The notes below the pieces were generated by a model. It had not been told where the DNA came from, did not search any database, and was given only the letters and a program-made list of their open reading frames with translations. Shown in pieces: positions 35,418 through 45,292 of a stretch of 64,000 bases of DNA. Position numbers and translations under genes: made by a program. This stretch comes from an uncultured Paracoccaceae bacterium (GTDB lineage: Bacteria > Pseudomonadota > Alphaproteobacteria > Rhodobacterales > Rhodobacteraceae): NCBI GenBank assembly GCA_947489325.1, contig CANLDA010000015.1, positions 1-64,000 of the forward strand. The letters are read 5' to 3'. Numbering within the stretch: position 1 is the stretch's first letter; each line of letters opens with the position of its first letter.

Positions 35418-38063
35418 CTACTTTCCCAATGCCTTAAGTTCATAGAGCATTTCTAGTGCTTCACGTGGGCTTAGGTCATCCGGGATGATTTCTGACAGGC
35501 GTTCCTCGACCGCAGAGGGGCCTTTGGATTTCGTCGGCGCAGGGGGTGGTGCGGCAGCAAACAACGGCAGATCGTCGATCAGTGTTTTTTGCGCTCCGCC
35601 TTCGCGCTCGCCTTTTTCCAACATCTCCAGAACAGCGCGCGCGCGCTCCACAACAACCGGGGGTAGGCCGGCGAGTTGCGCGACCTGCACACCGTAACTG
35701 CGATCAGCCGCACCACGCTTGACCTCGTGAAGGAAAATGATCTCATTTTCCCACTCTTTGACAGTGACTGTCGCGTTGTCCACACCTGACAGTTTACCGG
35801 CAAGGGCGGTCATTTCGTGGTAATGCGTAGCAAACAATGCGCGGGATTTATTCATGTCATGCAGATGTTCCAGCGTGGCCCATGCAATTGACAACCCGTC
35901 ATAGGTGGCTGTGCCGCGGCCGATTTCATCCAGAATGACCAGAGCGCGATCGTCTGCCTGATTAAGGATCGCGGCGGTTTCGACCATTTCCACCATGAAG
36001 GTGGATCGCCCTCGCGCCAAATCATCGGATGCACCGACACGGCTGAACAGCTGTGACACAACGCCGATTTGTGCGGCTGTGGCTGGAACATAGCTGCCCA
36101 ATTGTGCCAACAAGGTGATTAACGCGTTTTGACGCAAAAAGGTCGATTTACCGGCCATGTTGGGGCCTGTCAGCAACCAGATGCTGGCTATGTCGCCGCC
36201 GGAGAGATCACAATCATTGGCGACAAAAGGTGTGCCGCCTTGTTTGCGAAGTGCTGCCTCTACTACGGGGTGGCGACCGCCTGTGATGCTGAAATCACGG
36301 GTGTCGTTGACCTCGGGTCGACACCAATTTTCCGCGATTGCCATATCCGCCAATGCGCATTGCAGATCAAATTCTGCCAAAGCGCGTGCAACTTGTGATA
36401 CCTCTGCGGATTTATCCAATATAGCTCGTTTTAAGCCGGAATAGAGCCGCTTTTCAATTTCTAACGCAGTATTGCCTGCGTTCAGAATTTTGGTTTCCAT
36501 CTCGCCTAATTCAACGGTGGTAAACCGCACCTGATTGGCGGTTGTCTGGCGGTGGATAAAGGTTTCTGACAATGGCGGTGACATCAATGTTTCGGCGTGT
36601 TTGGCCGTGGTTTCGATGAAATAGCCCAGCACATTGTTGTGCTTAATCTTCAGCGCTTGAATATCCGTTTGCTCAATGAATTGCGTCTGCATTCCCGCAA
36701 TTACGCCGCGCCCTTCATCGCGCAGCTGTCTGGCCTCATCCAGGTCGATGTCGAATCCTGGTGCAATGAACCCACCATCACGCGCCAAAAGCGGTGGTTC
36801 GGCAACCAGTGCCTGATCCAAAAGGTCCAGCAATTCGTCATGCCCGCGCAACGCGGTTGCCGCATCCTGCAGCAACGTCGGCATTTCGATAACATCACAG
36901 CCTTCGGCCAATTCCGCTGCTTGAGATAGCCCATTGCGTATTGCGGTCAGATCGCGTGGTCCGCCGCGATCAAGAGAGAGACGAGACAGGGCGCGATCAA
37001 GGTCGGGTACTTTGCGCAGCACCTCGCGCAATTCACGGGATACGGCGGCGTTTTCAACGGCAAAGGTTACGGCATTTTGGCGTGCGTGGATCACGTCCAG
37101 TGACAAAGATGGCGAAGACAGGCGACGTTCCAGCAAGCGTGCGCCGCCCGCAGTGACCGTTCGATCAATGACCGAAAGTAACGATCCAGCACGCCCGCCT
37201 GATAAGGCATGCGTCAGTTCCAGGTTTCGACGGGTGGCTGCGTCGATTTGCATGGTGCCGCCTGACACTTCCCGAACCGGCGGACGCAGTAGAGGCAGTT
37301 TACCCTTCTGGGTGATTTCAAGGTAATCAACGATGGCACCAAGCGCCCCCAATTCGGGACGACCAAAAGTTCCAAAGGCGTCAAGGCCACTGGCCCCAAA
37401 GAGGGCCGCAACCCGTTTTTCCGCGGCGGTACTGTCAAAACTGCCCCGCGAAACAGATGTCAGCGGGACACCCATATCAGAGACTATTTCACCTAAATCT
37501 GCCTCTGATCCTTCGGCAATCAACAATTCAGAAGGGGCAAGTCGCGCCAGTTCCGCGCCCAAACGAACGCGCGGTAATGTCATGACATGCAAGGCGCCTG
37601 TGGAAATGTCCGCCCACGCAATAGCGGCCTCATCCCGGACCTCTGCGAAGGCTGCCAAAAAGTTGTGGCGACGCGCGTCCAAAAGCGAATCTTCGGTCAA
37701 TGTGCCGGGAGTCACAAGGCGTACAACCTCGCGTCGCACCACAGACTTGTAACCGCGTTTCTTGGCTTCAGCTGGGCTTTCCATCTGTTCACAAACGGCA
37801 ACGCGAAACCCCTTGCGAATGAGGGTCAGAAAATATCCTTCGGCGGCGTGATGGGGCACCCCGCACATGGGAATTTCAGCACCATCATGTTTGCCACGCT
37901 TGGTTAGCGCAATGTCCAACGCCTCTGCCGCGGCGACAGCATCGTCAAAGAACATCTCGTAAAAATCGCCCATCCGATAAAACAATAGGGCATCGGGATG
38001 CTCGGCCTTGATCTCCAGAAATTGTGCCATCATCGGTGTGACGGCTGATTTTGCGGCACTCAC
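35418..38063 (-). CDS. mutS: DNA mismatch repair protein MutS
   Basis: Recognises base mismatches and small loops. The 881-residue protein has the mismatch-binding domain I with the FYRMGDFYEMF motif, connector and lever domains, the ATPase with Walker A LLTGPNMAGKSTFLRQ, and DEIGRGTATYDGLSIAWA. The GTG at 38061-38063 with GGGGGAA about 6 bp upstream is my choice; a TTG at 38078 would add five residues. It converges on the TPM gene with 3 bp between stops and is divergent from maeB. Confidence 0.97.
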   Translation of the reverse strand: MSAAKSAVTPMMAQFLEIKAEHPDALLFYRMGDFYEMFFDDAVAAAEALDIALTKRGKHDGAEIPMCGVPHHAAEGYFLTLIRKGFRVAVCEQMESPAEAKKRGYKSVVRREVVRLVTPGTLTEDSLLDARRHNFLAAFAEVRDEAAIAWADISTGALHVMTLPRVRLGAELARLAPSELLIAEGSEADLGEIVSDMGVPLTSVSRGSFDSTAAEKRVAALFGASGLDAFGTFGRPELGALGAIVDYLEITQKGKLPLLRPPVREVSGGTMQIDAATRRNLELTHALSGGRAGSLLSVIDRTVTAGGARLLERRLSSPSLSLDVIHARQNAVTFAVENAAVSRELREVLRKVPDLDRALSRLSLDRGGPRDLTAIRNGLSQAAELAEGCDVIEMPTLLQDAATALRGHDELLDLLDQALVAEPPLLARDGGFIAPGFDIDLDEARQLRDEGRGVIAGMQTQFIEQTDIQALKIKHNNVLGYFIETTAKHAETLMSPPLSETFIHRQTTANQVRFTTVELGEMETKILNAGNTALEIEKRLYSGLKRAILDKSAEVSQVARALAEFDLQCALADMAIAENWCRPEVNDTRDFSITGGRHPVVEAALRKQGGTPFVANDCDLSGGDIASIWLLTGPNMAGKSTFLRQNALITLLAQLGSYVPATAAQIGVVSQLFSRVGASDDLARGRSTFMVEMVETAAILNQADDRALVILDEIGRGTATYDGLSIAWATLEHLHDMNKSRALFATHYHEMTALAGKLSGVDNATVTVKEWENEIIFLHEVKRGAADRSYGVQVAQLAGLPPVVVERARAVLEMLEKGEREGGAQKTLIDDLPLFAAAPPPAPTKSKGPSAVEERLSEIIPDDLSPREALEMLYELKALGK

Positions 38064-38195
38064 TACGCATTCCCCCAATTCGTTGTAGAAGGCTTAGCAA
38101 AATCAGGGCACCAGACGAAAGGTGAAATCGCAAATTGGTTGAGGGTCGGCGCTGCCTCGTCTATGACGCATTTACCCGCCAAAAGGACGCATTTT

Positions 38196-40451
38196 ATGAC
38201 CAAGAGCAAAGTTACCCGCGAAGAGGCATTGGCCTTCCACCTGGAACCCAGCCCCGGCAAGTTTGAAATTCGCGCAACCGTACCGATGACAACACAGCGT
38301 GATTTGTCGCTGGCCTATTCGCCCGGCGTGGCGGTTCCTTGCGAAGAAATCGCGGCAAATCCGGAAACAGCCTATGATTATACGAACAAGGGCAACCTTG
38401 TGGCGGTCATTTCCAATGGGACTGCGGTTCTGGGCCTTGGCAACCTTGGTGCGCTGGGCAGTAAGCCGGTGATGGAAGGTAAAGCGGTCCTGTTCAAACG
38501 CTTTGCAGACGTGAATTCGATCGACATCGAACTGGACACCGAAGACCCAGAAGCCTTTTGTCAGGCGGTCAAATTGATGGGCCCAACCTTTGGTGGCATC
38601 AACCTTGAGGATATCAAGGCGCCCGAATGTTTCATTATCGAGCAACGCCTCAAGGAAGAGATGGACATTCCCGTCTTTCATGATGACCAACACGGCACGG
38701 CGGTGATCTGTGCTGCGGGCCTTTTGAATGCGCTACATCTGTCCGGCAAAAAGATCGAAGACGTGCGTATCGTCCTGAACGGTGCCGGCGCGGCTGGCAT
38801 TGCCTGCATCGAACTGCTGAAGTCCATGGGAGCCAAGCACGATAATTGTATCGTTTGTGACACCAAGGGTGTGATTTATCAGGGTCGTACCGAAGGTATG
38901 AACCAATGGAAATCGGCCCATGCGATCAAAACCGATTTGCGCAGCCTTGATGAGGCAATGAAGGGCGCAGATGTGTTCCTTGGCGTGTCGGTCAAGGGTG
39001 CGGTCACGCCTGAGATGGTTGCGAATATGGCGGATGATCCGGTTATTTTTGCGATGGCCAATCCTGATCCGGAAATCACCCCGGAAGAGGCCCACGCCGT
39101 GCGCGCCGATGCCATCGTGGCGACAGGTCGTTCGGACTATCCAAACCAAGTCAACAATGTGCTTGGTTTCCCCTATCTGTTCCGCGGTGCGTTGGATATT
39201 CACGCCCGGGCCATCAATGATGAAATGAAAATCGCTTGCGCAGAGGCCTTGGCCGAGATGGCGCGAGAAGATGTGCCAGACGAGGTGGATATCGCCTATG
39301 GTCGCAAACTGTCGTTTGGGCGCGATTACATCATTCCAACCCCATTTGATCCACGCCTGATTTACCGCATTCCAACGGCAGTGGCCAAGGCGGGCATGGA
39401 AACGGGTGTGGCGCGTCGTCCAATCATCGATATGGAAACATACGAGGCCAACCTGAAATCTCGTATGGATCCAACCGCAAGCATTCTGCGCAGCCTGAAC
39501 GCGCGTGCCCGAAATGCACAGGCACGGATGATCTTTGCCGAAGGGGATGATCCTCGTGTGCTGCGTGCCGCCGTGACCTATCAGCGATCCGGGCTTGGTA
39601 AAGCTTTGGTTGTGGGGCGTGAATCTGACGTTAAAGAAAAGCTGGAAGCCGCCGGCCTTGCCGATGCTGTACGCGAAATTGAGGTGGTGAATGCCGCCAA
39701 TTCACGCCACCTAAGCGCGTATAAATCCTTCCTCTACAAGAGGTTGCAGCGCAAAGGCTTTGATCGTCACGATGTGCACCGTTTGGCAGCACGTGATCGC
39801 CACGTGTTTGCAGCGCTGATGTTGGCACATGGTCATGGCGATGGGCTTGTGACAGGGGCCACACGTAAATCCTCGCACGTGTTGGAACTGATCAATCATG
39901 TGTTTGAGGCCAATGCCGAAGCGGGCGCTGTTGGAGTATCCGCGATTTTGCACAACGGGCGAATTGTATTGATTGCAGATACGCTGGTGCATGAATGGCC
40001 GGACGAGGTGGATCTTGCCAATATCGCCGAAGGGGCCGCCGGGGTTGCTCGTGATATCGGCCTTGACCCGCGTGTTGCCTTCGTCAGCTTCTCTACCTTT
40101 GGGTATCCAGTGTCCGAGCGCGCCGAAAAGATGCACCTTGCCCCAGCCGTATTGGATAAGCGTGGCGTAGATTTCGAATACGAAGGCGAAATGACCGTGG
40201 ACGTGGCGCTGAATACTGCCGTTCAAGAAAGCTATCCGTTCCAGCGCCTGACTGGCCCTGCCAATATTCTGGTTGTGCCCGCCCGTCACTCTGCGTCGAT
40301 CTCTGTTAAACTGATGCAGGAAATGGGTGGTGCCACGGTGATCGGCCCGATCTTGTCAGGCGTTGATAAGCCGATCCAGATTTGTTCGCTGGGGGCCACG
40401 GCCAACGACATTCTGAACATGGCAATCCTGTCGGCCTGTAAGGTCGGATAA
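38196..40451 (+). CDS. maeB: NADP-dependent malic enzyme, fused to a phosphotransacetylase-like domain
   Basis: Decarboxylates malate to pyruvate with NADP+. The 751-residue chain has an N-terminal malic-enzyme half (about 1-430, with [25 protein letters not shown] and [16 protein letters not shown]) and a C-terminal PTA-like half (about 430-751) that in this family is regulatory rather than catalytic. The ATG at 38196 follows AAAAGGA at about 8 bp; 19 upstream codons in frame are discarded. A clear terminator follows. Confidence 0.97.
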   Translation: MTKSKVTREEALAFHLEPSPGKFEIRATVPMTTQRDLSLAYSPGVAVPCEEIAANPETAYDYTNKGNLVAVISNGTAVLGLGNLGALGSKPVMEGKAVLFKRFADVNSIDIELDTEDPEAFCQAVKLMGPTFGGINLEDIKAPECFIIEQRLKEEMDIPVFHDDQHGTAVICAAGLLNALHLSGKKIEDVRIVLNGAGAAGIACIELLKSMGAKHDNCIVCDTKGVIYQGRTEGMNQWKSAHAIKTDLRSLDEAMKGADVFLGVSVKGAVTPEMVANMADDPVIFAMANPDPEITPEEAHAVRADAIVATGRSDYPNQVNNVLGFPYLFRGALDIHARAINDEMKIACAEALAEMAREDVPDEVDIAYGRKLSFGRDYIIPTPFDPRLIYRIPTAVAKAGMETGVARRPIIDMETYEANLKSRMDPTASILRSLNARARNAQARMIFAEGDDPRVLRAAVTYQRSGLGKALVVGRESDVKEKLEAAGLADAVREIEVVNAANSRHLSAYKSFLYKRLQRKGFDRHDVHRLAARDRHVFAALMLAHGHGDGLVTGATRKSSHVLELINHVFEANAEAGAVGVSAILHNGRIVLIADTLVHEWPDEVDLANIAEGAAGVARDIGLDPRVAFVSFSTFGYPVSERAEKMHLAPAVLDKRGVDFEYEGEMTVDVALNTAVQESYPFQRLTGPANILVVPARHSASISVKLMQEMGGATVIGPILSGVDKPIQICSLGATANDILNMAILSACKVG

Positions 40452-40472
40452 CACCCACAAGGGTTGAAACAC

Positions 40473-40510
40473 AGGGCGGGGCGCGCAACACTGCGGCCTC
40501 GCCCTTTTTT
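40473..40510 (+). terminator. Rho-independent terminator of maeB
   Basis: A long stem AGGGCGGGG (from 40473) with CCTCGCCCT (to 40505), one G-T pair, an inner CGC/GCG extension and a TTTTTT tail. It begins 22 bp after the maeB stop. Confidence 0.85.
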
Positions 40511-40524
40511 ATGCGCAGGTCTTT

Positions 40525-41397
40525 ATGACGATCTTTAATCTTGGCTCCATCAACATAGACACGTTTTACTGCGTGCCACACCTGCCTGTCACTGGGGAAA
40601 CTCTGGCGGCGTCTGATATGATCCAAGGGTTGGGGGGCAAAGGCGCAAATATGTCGGTGGCTGCGGCGCGGGCTGGTGCGCATGTGTGCCATATCGGGGC
40701 TGTTGGCGCAGATGGCGTCTGGGCACGAGATCGGATGACGGAATACGGCGTGGACACACGTTACATTGAAACGGTGGATGTGCCCACGGGGCGTGCCATC
40801 ATCATGATTGATGATGCGGCGCAAAACTCCATCATCCTTATGGCAGGGGCCAATCGCGCTATTCCACAACAGGCGCTGGGCGCGGCGCTTTCTTTGGCAA
40901 GCCCTGGCGACACCCTCCTGATGCAAAACGAAACGACGCATCAGGTTGAGGCTGCGAAAATGGCAAAAACACTCGGTCTGCGGGTGACGTATGCCGCCGC
41001 ACCTTTCAAGGTAGAGGCCGTGATGCCTCTTCTTCCCTATCTGGATTTCCTAATTCTGAATGAAGTCGAGGCAGAGCAACTCTTACAGGAAGCACATCTC
41101 ACCGCATCCCAGTTGCCTGTTGCTGATGTTATCGTCACCAAGGGCGCAAAGGGTGCGTGTTATTTCGACAATACACACGCCGCACTGCATGAATTCTCGG
41201 CTCATCCCGTAAAAGCGGTGGATACCACGGGCGCTGGTGACACATTTACGGGTTACGTACTAGCAGCATTGGATCGTGGGCTGACCATGGCACAGGCCAT
41301 CACTCTTGCGACCCGCGCCAGTGCTCTTATGGTCATGCGTCAAGGAACGGCGGATGCCATCCCTGATCTGAAAGAGGTGGAAACTACCCCTCTTTAA
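40525..41397 (+). CDS. PfkB-family sugar kinase (ribokinase-like)
   Basis: A 290-residue member of the PfkB carbohydrate kinases. It has the N-terminal GGKGANMSVAAARAGA signature, the ADVIVTKGAKGA stretch, and the C-terminal TTGAGDTFTGYVLAALDRG with the catalytic aspartate. Ribokinase or a related sugar/nucleoside kinase are the likely identities; the substrate cannot be read from sequence. No transporter or sugar operon lies next to it. An intergenic repeat follows its stop codon. Confidence 0.88.
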   Translation: MTIFNLGSINIDTFYCVPHLPVTGETLAASDMIQGLGGKGANMSVAAARAGAHVCHIGAVGADGVWARDRMTEYGVDTRYIETVDVPTGRAIIMIDDAAQNSIILMAGANRAIPQQALGAALSLASPGDTLLMQNETTHQVEAAKMAKTLGLRVTYAAAPFKVEAVMPLLPYLDFLILNEVEAEQLLQEAHLTASQLPVADVIVTKGAKGACYFDNTHAALHEFSAHPVKAVDTTGAGDTFTGYVLAALDRGLTMAQAITLATRASALMVMRQGTADAIPDLKEVETTPL

Positions 41398-41460
41398 CTC
41401 TTCTTCTTGGTCAAAATATCCTGGGGTGAATGCGGCATCGCCGCAGAGGGGCAACGCCCA
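41398..41460 (-). repeat. Dispersed intergenic repeat, copy A
   Basis: One of five related elements (A-E). In the direction of the minus strand it reads a G/C hairpin, then a 6-bp stem with 3-nt loop (TGCGGC/GCCGCA, 41431-41445), then CACCCCAGGATATTTTGACC and AAGAAGAAG. It fills the whole gap between the convergent PfkB and msrA genes, so it is in the 3' region of both. Confidence 0.75.
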
Positions 41461-42114
41461 TTAATGGTTTTTGGCAAAAGATGCGGCATCTCCCCAAAGC
41501 TGCAATACCCGTTTATCGCGCCCACAGGCCTTGCGGTATTTTTCGTATGCCGAGCTCTGACGTTTTGGTCCAAAGCGGGTAAAAACAAGATTGTCACCTT
41601 TGTAATAATCCTGATGATACTCTTCCGCCTGATAAAAGGTTTTTGCCTCCAGTACAGGCGTCACGATTGTGCGGGCCAGCTCTTTTTCAGCTTGTGCAAT
41701 TGTGGCGTTGGCCAGCGCTTTTTCTGCGTCACCCGTGACAAATACTGCCGTGCGATAGGGGGCGCCACGATCACAGAATTGCCCGCCGGCATCGGTGGCA
41801 TCAATGGATCGCAAAAACAGATGTAACAGGCGTTCGCGGCTGACGCGTTCATTGTCAAAGCTGATTTCCACAGCTTCAAAATGTCCGGTGTCACCACGTC
41901 CGATCTGTTTATATGTGGGGTCATCGGTGTGCCCGCCTGTATATCCTGACACAGCTTCGATTACACCGGGGACAGATTCAAAGTCACTCTCAACGCACCA
42001 GAAGCATCCCCCCGCCACAACAAGCTTTTCTGTTTCTGCTTGTGCTTGCACGCCTAACCCGATGGCCATCACTCCAACAAGCAGGGCCGTCTTTATGTTG
42101 CTCGAAACCGTCAT
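41461..42114 (-). CDS. msrA: Peptide methionine sulfoxide reductase MsrA, exported
   Basis: Reduces methionine S-sulfoxide in proteins. The 217-residue chain has a signal peptide (about 1-26, cleavage after AQA) and the catalytic motif GGCFWCVESDF, followed by VSGYTGGHTDDPTYKQIGRGDTGHFEAVEI. Export is inferred from the leader, making this a periplasmic form; most MsrA are cytoplasmic. Stands alone, divergent from the sulfotransferase-like gene. Confidence 0.94.
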   Translation of the reverse strand: MTVSSNIKTALLVGVMAIGLGVQAQAETEKLVVAGGCFWCVESDFESVPGVIEAVSGYTGGHTDDPTYKQIGRGDTGHFEAVEISFDNERVSRERLLHLFLRSIDATDAGGQFCDRGAPYRTAVFVTGDAEKALANATIAQAEKELARTIVTPVLEAKTFYQAEEYHQDYYKGDNLVFTRFGPKRQSSAYEKYRKACGRDKRVLQLWGDAASFAKNH

Positions 42115-42268
42115 GAATATTTCTCCGCCGTTTCAAAGAACCTGTTGTGTTGCGGGGTGTATCTCAACCCTTCGTAAGGAAATATCACAACTTGTTGAGG
42201 GTAATTTTTGGCTTGGAATGTGCGCTTTATCCCCATAGCGTCCCTTTCAAATACAAGAGGAAGCAAGA

Positions 42269-42982
42269 ATGCGCATAGCGATGTGGAGCGGGCCACGCAA
42301 CCTGTCGACTGCACTGATGTATAGCTTTGGAAACCGGTCAGATTGCGCTGTGGTGGATGAGCCGTTTTATGCGGCGTATCTTAATATGACAGGTTTGGAT
42401 CATCCAATGCGTCAGGACATTTTAGACAGCCAATCGCAGAAACCGGAGCAAGTTGCGGATGTATTGCTAGACTCTATTCCGGCACAAAAGCCGATATTTT
42501 ACCAAAAACATATGACTCAACATATGATCAACGGTGTTCCCCGTGACTGGATGCGGGATGTGGTTAACGTGTTTCTGACCCGCCATCCTGCACGGGTCAT
42601 TGCCAGCTATGCCGCCAAACGCGAAAACCCCACCTTGGACGATATCGGGTTTCGTCAACAGGCAGAGTTGTTTGATTTGGTGCAAAGCTGGGGGCAAGCA
42701 CCCGTGGTGATCGACAGTCACGATATTCGTGCCGACCCTGAAAAGATGCTGAACAAACTGTGTGACGCAATCGGCATCCCGTTTTCCCCAAATATGCTGA
42801 GCTGGCCCAAGGGCGGCCATAAGGATGATGGCGTTTGGGCCGCGCATTGGTATGGGGCCGTGTGGAATTCAACCGGATTTGCCCGGGCAGAAGCGCCATT
42901 GCCTGAGGTGCCAGAGAATTTGCAGCCTGTGTTGCAAGCAGCAATGCCATATTATGAGCGAATGAAAGCTTTGAAGATCTGA
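42269..42982 (+). CDS. Sulfotransferase-like P-loop protein
   Basis: A 237-residue protein with an N-terminal phosphate-binding loop-like segment WSGPRNLSTALMYSFGNR, similar to the PAPS-binding 5' loop of sulfotransferases, and VFLTRHPARVIASY, matching their 3'-phosphate region. A related group is annotated as sulfotransferase family in Rhodobacteraceae. Acceptor unknown. RBS GAGGAAGC (42257-42264) precedes the ATG. An intergenic repeat follows the stop. Confidence 0.75.
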   Translation: MRIAMWSGPRNLSTALMYSFGNRSDCAVVDEPFYAAYLNMTGLDHPMRQDILDSQSQKPEQVADVLLDSIPAQKPIFYQKHMTQHMINGVPRDWMRDVVNVFLTRHPARVIASYAAKRENPTLDDIGFRQQAELFDLVQSWGQAPVVIDSHDIRADPEKMLNKLCDAIGIPFSPNMLSWPKGGHKDDGVWAAHWYGAVWNSTGFARAEAPLPEVPENLQPVLQAAMPYYERMKALKI

Positions 42983-42983
42983 G

Positions 42984-43053
42984 GGGGACAGGGGGCTTTG
43001 CCCCTCTTGGCCCAAGGGCCAATTCACCCCAGGATATTTGGCCAAGAAGAAGC
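42984..43053 (+). repeat. Dispersed intergenic repeat, copy B
   Basis: GGGGC/GCCCC hairpin with TTT loop (42992-43004), then a 7-bp stem TTGGCCC/GGGCCAA (43007-43022), then CACCCCAGGATATTTGGCC and AAGAAGAAG. It lies directly after the stop of the sulfotransferase-like gene, in the convergent gap with argG. Confidence 0.75.
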
Positions 43054-43123
43054 TGGAAAAGAAAATGCCCGCCAGTAGCTGAGGCGAGCATCTTTACGGT
43101 TCTGCAGGAATTGAAAAGGTCGG

Positions 43124-44350
43124 TTATTTTCCGACCCGTTTGTTCCGTGTCGCGATCAGTTTCAGGCGAAGGGCTTGAAGTTGGATAAAGCCTGCAGCGT
43201 CTTTTTGGTCATAGGCGCCCGCGTCGTCTTCGAATGTCACGTGCTCTTCGGAATACAGCGAATGTTCGGACCAGCGGCCCACACAGGTTGCTGAGCCTTT
43301 ATAGAGTTTTAGGCGTACGGTGCCGGTCACGTGTTCTTGGGACGCATCAATCGCGGCTTGCAGCATTTCGCGTTCGGGGCTGTACCAGAAACCGTTATAG
43401 ATCAGCTCTGCGTATTTTGGCATCAGTTCGTCTTTGAGGTGCATTGCGCCGCGGTCCATGGTGATGGATTCGATGCCGCGGTGCGCCTCGAGCAACAGGG
43501 TGCCGCCGGGGGTTTCATAGATGCCGCGTGATTTCATGCCAACGAAGCGACCTTCGACCAGATCAAGGCGACCGCAGCCGTGTTTGCCGCCCAACTCGTT
43601 CAGTTTGGTCAGGATGGTTGCCGGGCTCATCGCTTCGCCATTGATGGAAACAGCATCGCCCTTTTCAAAGCCAATTTCGATGAATTCTGGGGTGTCTGGC
43701 GCCTCTTCCGGATGTGCGGTGCGCTGATAAACATAGTCAGGTGCCGCAATTGCCGGATCTTCCAGAACCTTACCTTCGGATGATGTGTGCAAGAGGTTCG
43801 CGTCAACGCTGAAGGGGGCCTCGCCGCGTTTGTCTTTGGCAACCGGGATTTGGTTTTGCTCGGCGAATTCCAACAGACGGGTGCGGCTTGTCAGATCCCA
43901 TTCACGCCATGGCGCGATGACCTTGATGTCCGGGTTCAACGCATAAGCCGCCAGTTCAAAGCGTACCTGATCGTTGCCTTTACCAGTCGCGCCATGGGCC
44001 ACGGCGTCGGCACCACACGCCTCTGCGATTTCGACCAGACGTTTGGAAATCAGCGGGCGCGCGATTGAGGTGCCCAGCAGGTACAGACCTTCGTATACCG
44101 CATTGGCGCGGAACATCGGGAAAACAAAATCGCGTACAAATTCTTCGCGGATGTCTTCGATGTGGATGTTTTCGGGTTTGATGCCAAGCAGCTCTGCCTT
44201 TTGGCGCGCGGGCTCCAGCTCTTCTCCTTGGCCAAGATCGGCGGTGAAGGTTACGACCTCGCAGCTATATTCGGTTTGCAGCCATTTCAGGATGATCGAG
44301 GTATCAAGGCCACCAGAATAGGCCAGAACAACTTTTTTGGGCGCGGACAT
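43124..44350 (-). CDS. argG: Argininosuccinate synthase
   Basis: Joins citrulline and aspartate using ATP in arginine synthesis. The 408-residue protein has the N-type ATP pyrophosphatase motif [35 protein letters not shown] and [15 protein letters not shown]. The ATG at 44348-44350 starts the family-like [14 protein letters not shown]; 22 further in-frame codons are discarded. Monocistronic by position. Confidence 0.97.
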   Translation of the reverse strand: MSAPKKVVLAYSGGLDTSIILKWLQTEYSCEVVTFTADLGQGEELEPARQKAELLGIKPENIHIEDIREEFVRDFVFPMFRANAVYEGLYLLGTSIARPLISKRLVEIAEACGADAVAHGATGKGNDQVRFELAAYALNPDIKVIAPWREWDLTSRTRLLEFAEQNQIPVAKDKRGEAPFSVDANLLHTSSEGKVLEDPAIAAPDYVYQRTAHPEEAPDTPEFIEIGFEKGDAVSINGEAMSPATILTKLNELGGKHGCGRLDLVEGRFVGMKSRGIYETPGGTLLLEAHRGIESITMDRGAMHLKDELMPKYAELIYNGFWYSPEREMLQAAIDASQEHVTGTVRLKLYKGSATCVGRWSEHSLYSEEHVTFEDDAGAYDQKDAAGFIQLQALRLKLIATRNKRVGK

Positions 44351-44486
44351 ATCAATTCCCTTCCATCGGATATCGCGCGGGCGATACCGGGTTTTTGCAG
44401 CAAGGGCAAGATACACAGGGTTGCAAGGAGGTGAAACTTAGATCAGATGTTTCTAAACGGTAGTATATTTCTAGAAAGACAACTTT

Positions 44487-45212
44487 ATGGCGTGGTACTT
44501 TTTTGTACATTCACTGAAAATGCTCATACGCAATTTGCCGACTGCGGTTCGGATATTATTACCTTTGATTTGTGTAGACACACTTGGGTTGCTTATTTTT
44601 GGGGCCAACTATTTAGCGCTTTTCGATTTGGATTTTCAGGGACATGAATTGTTGGAATTGCGCCTTTTCGTAGAGGTACTATGGCTTGGTGCAGCCAGCT
44701 GGGTTGGTATTTCTTGGTGTCGGTTTGTGTATTTGCAAGAACTGCCATCTGTGTTTCCTCAGTTTCACGGACGGCTGATTTTATCATATTTTACTAAATC
44801 AGTACTCATCATCATCATGTCTTTTGTGGCTGCCCTACCCGTTATTGTGCTTACTATGTTGTTGTCACTTTACACCGAAGTGGCTGAAGAAATTATGCTT
44901 TTTCTGATCCTTGTGCCAGTCTTTTGGGTTAGTTACCGACTTAGTGTGATCTATGTATCTGTAGCATTGGAGGAGCAGACAACTTTTCGTTCAGCATGGA
45001 GAAAAACCCGAGCAATCTCATCTGCAATACTTGGGGGGACCGGCGTGCTCTCTTGTTTGTATGTGGTGGAGGACATGCTTTTTGAAAATTTATTTGTAGT
45101 AAGCGGATTGCCCGGCGCAGCTATTGATACACTGTTGAATTGGGTACTGAGTATGATTGGCCTCAGTCTTATGGCGACAATATATGGCGCGACTTTGGAT
45201 AAAGATGGGTAA
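44487..45212 (+). CDS. Orphan polytopic membrane protein, unknown function
   Basis: A 241-residue protein with about six hydrophobic segments (near 19-38, 61-78, 103-131, 138-160, 181-199, 213-234). I recognise no family; the arrangement is reminiscent of glycerophosphodiesterase-associated or DUF4013-type membrane domains but no motif supports that. The region is visibly richer in A and T than its neighbours, and the ATG at 44487 has only a weak AGAAAG upstream. It is therefore a candidate for recent acquisition. No operon partner. Confidence 0.65.
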   Translation: MAWYFFVHSLKMLIRNLPTAVRILLPLICVDTLGLLIFGANYLALFDLDFQGHELLELRLFVEVLWLGAASWVGISWCRFVYLQELPSVFPQFHGRLILSYFTKSVLIIIMSFVAALPVIVLTMLLSLYTEVAEEIMLFLILVPVFWVSYRLSVIYVSVALEEQTTFRSAWRKTRAISSAILGGTGVLSCLYVVEDMLFENLFVVSGLPGAAIDTLLNWVLSMIGLSLMATIYGATLDKDG

Positions 45213-45292
45213 CCTAATCCAAACGGTATTCTTATGTATGCTTTGTCCTTGACCTATTGCTTTGGGCGAGGGCTTGGGTCAGTTAGGGCGGC

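Noticed and set aside
35852-37907. Several open frames antisense to mutS
   Set aside because: Shadows of a conserved gene with arginine-rich, motif-free translations.
42111-42314. 67-codon minus-strand frame before msrA
   Set aside because: It overlaps the divergent sulfotransferase-like gene, has no motif and no ribosome-binding site; probably spurious.
44447-44647. 66-codon frame after the perfect Shine-Dalgarno at 44425
   Set aside because: Overlaps the better-supported membrane protein in another frame and has no coding-like features; spacing of about 14 nt is long. Kept only as part of a finding.
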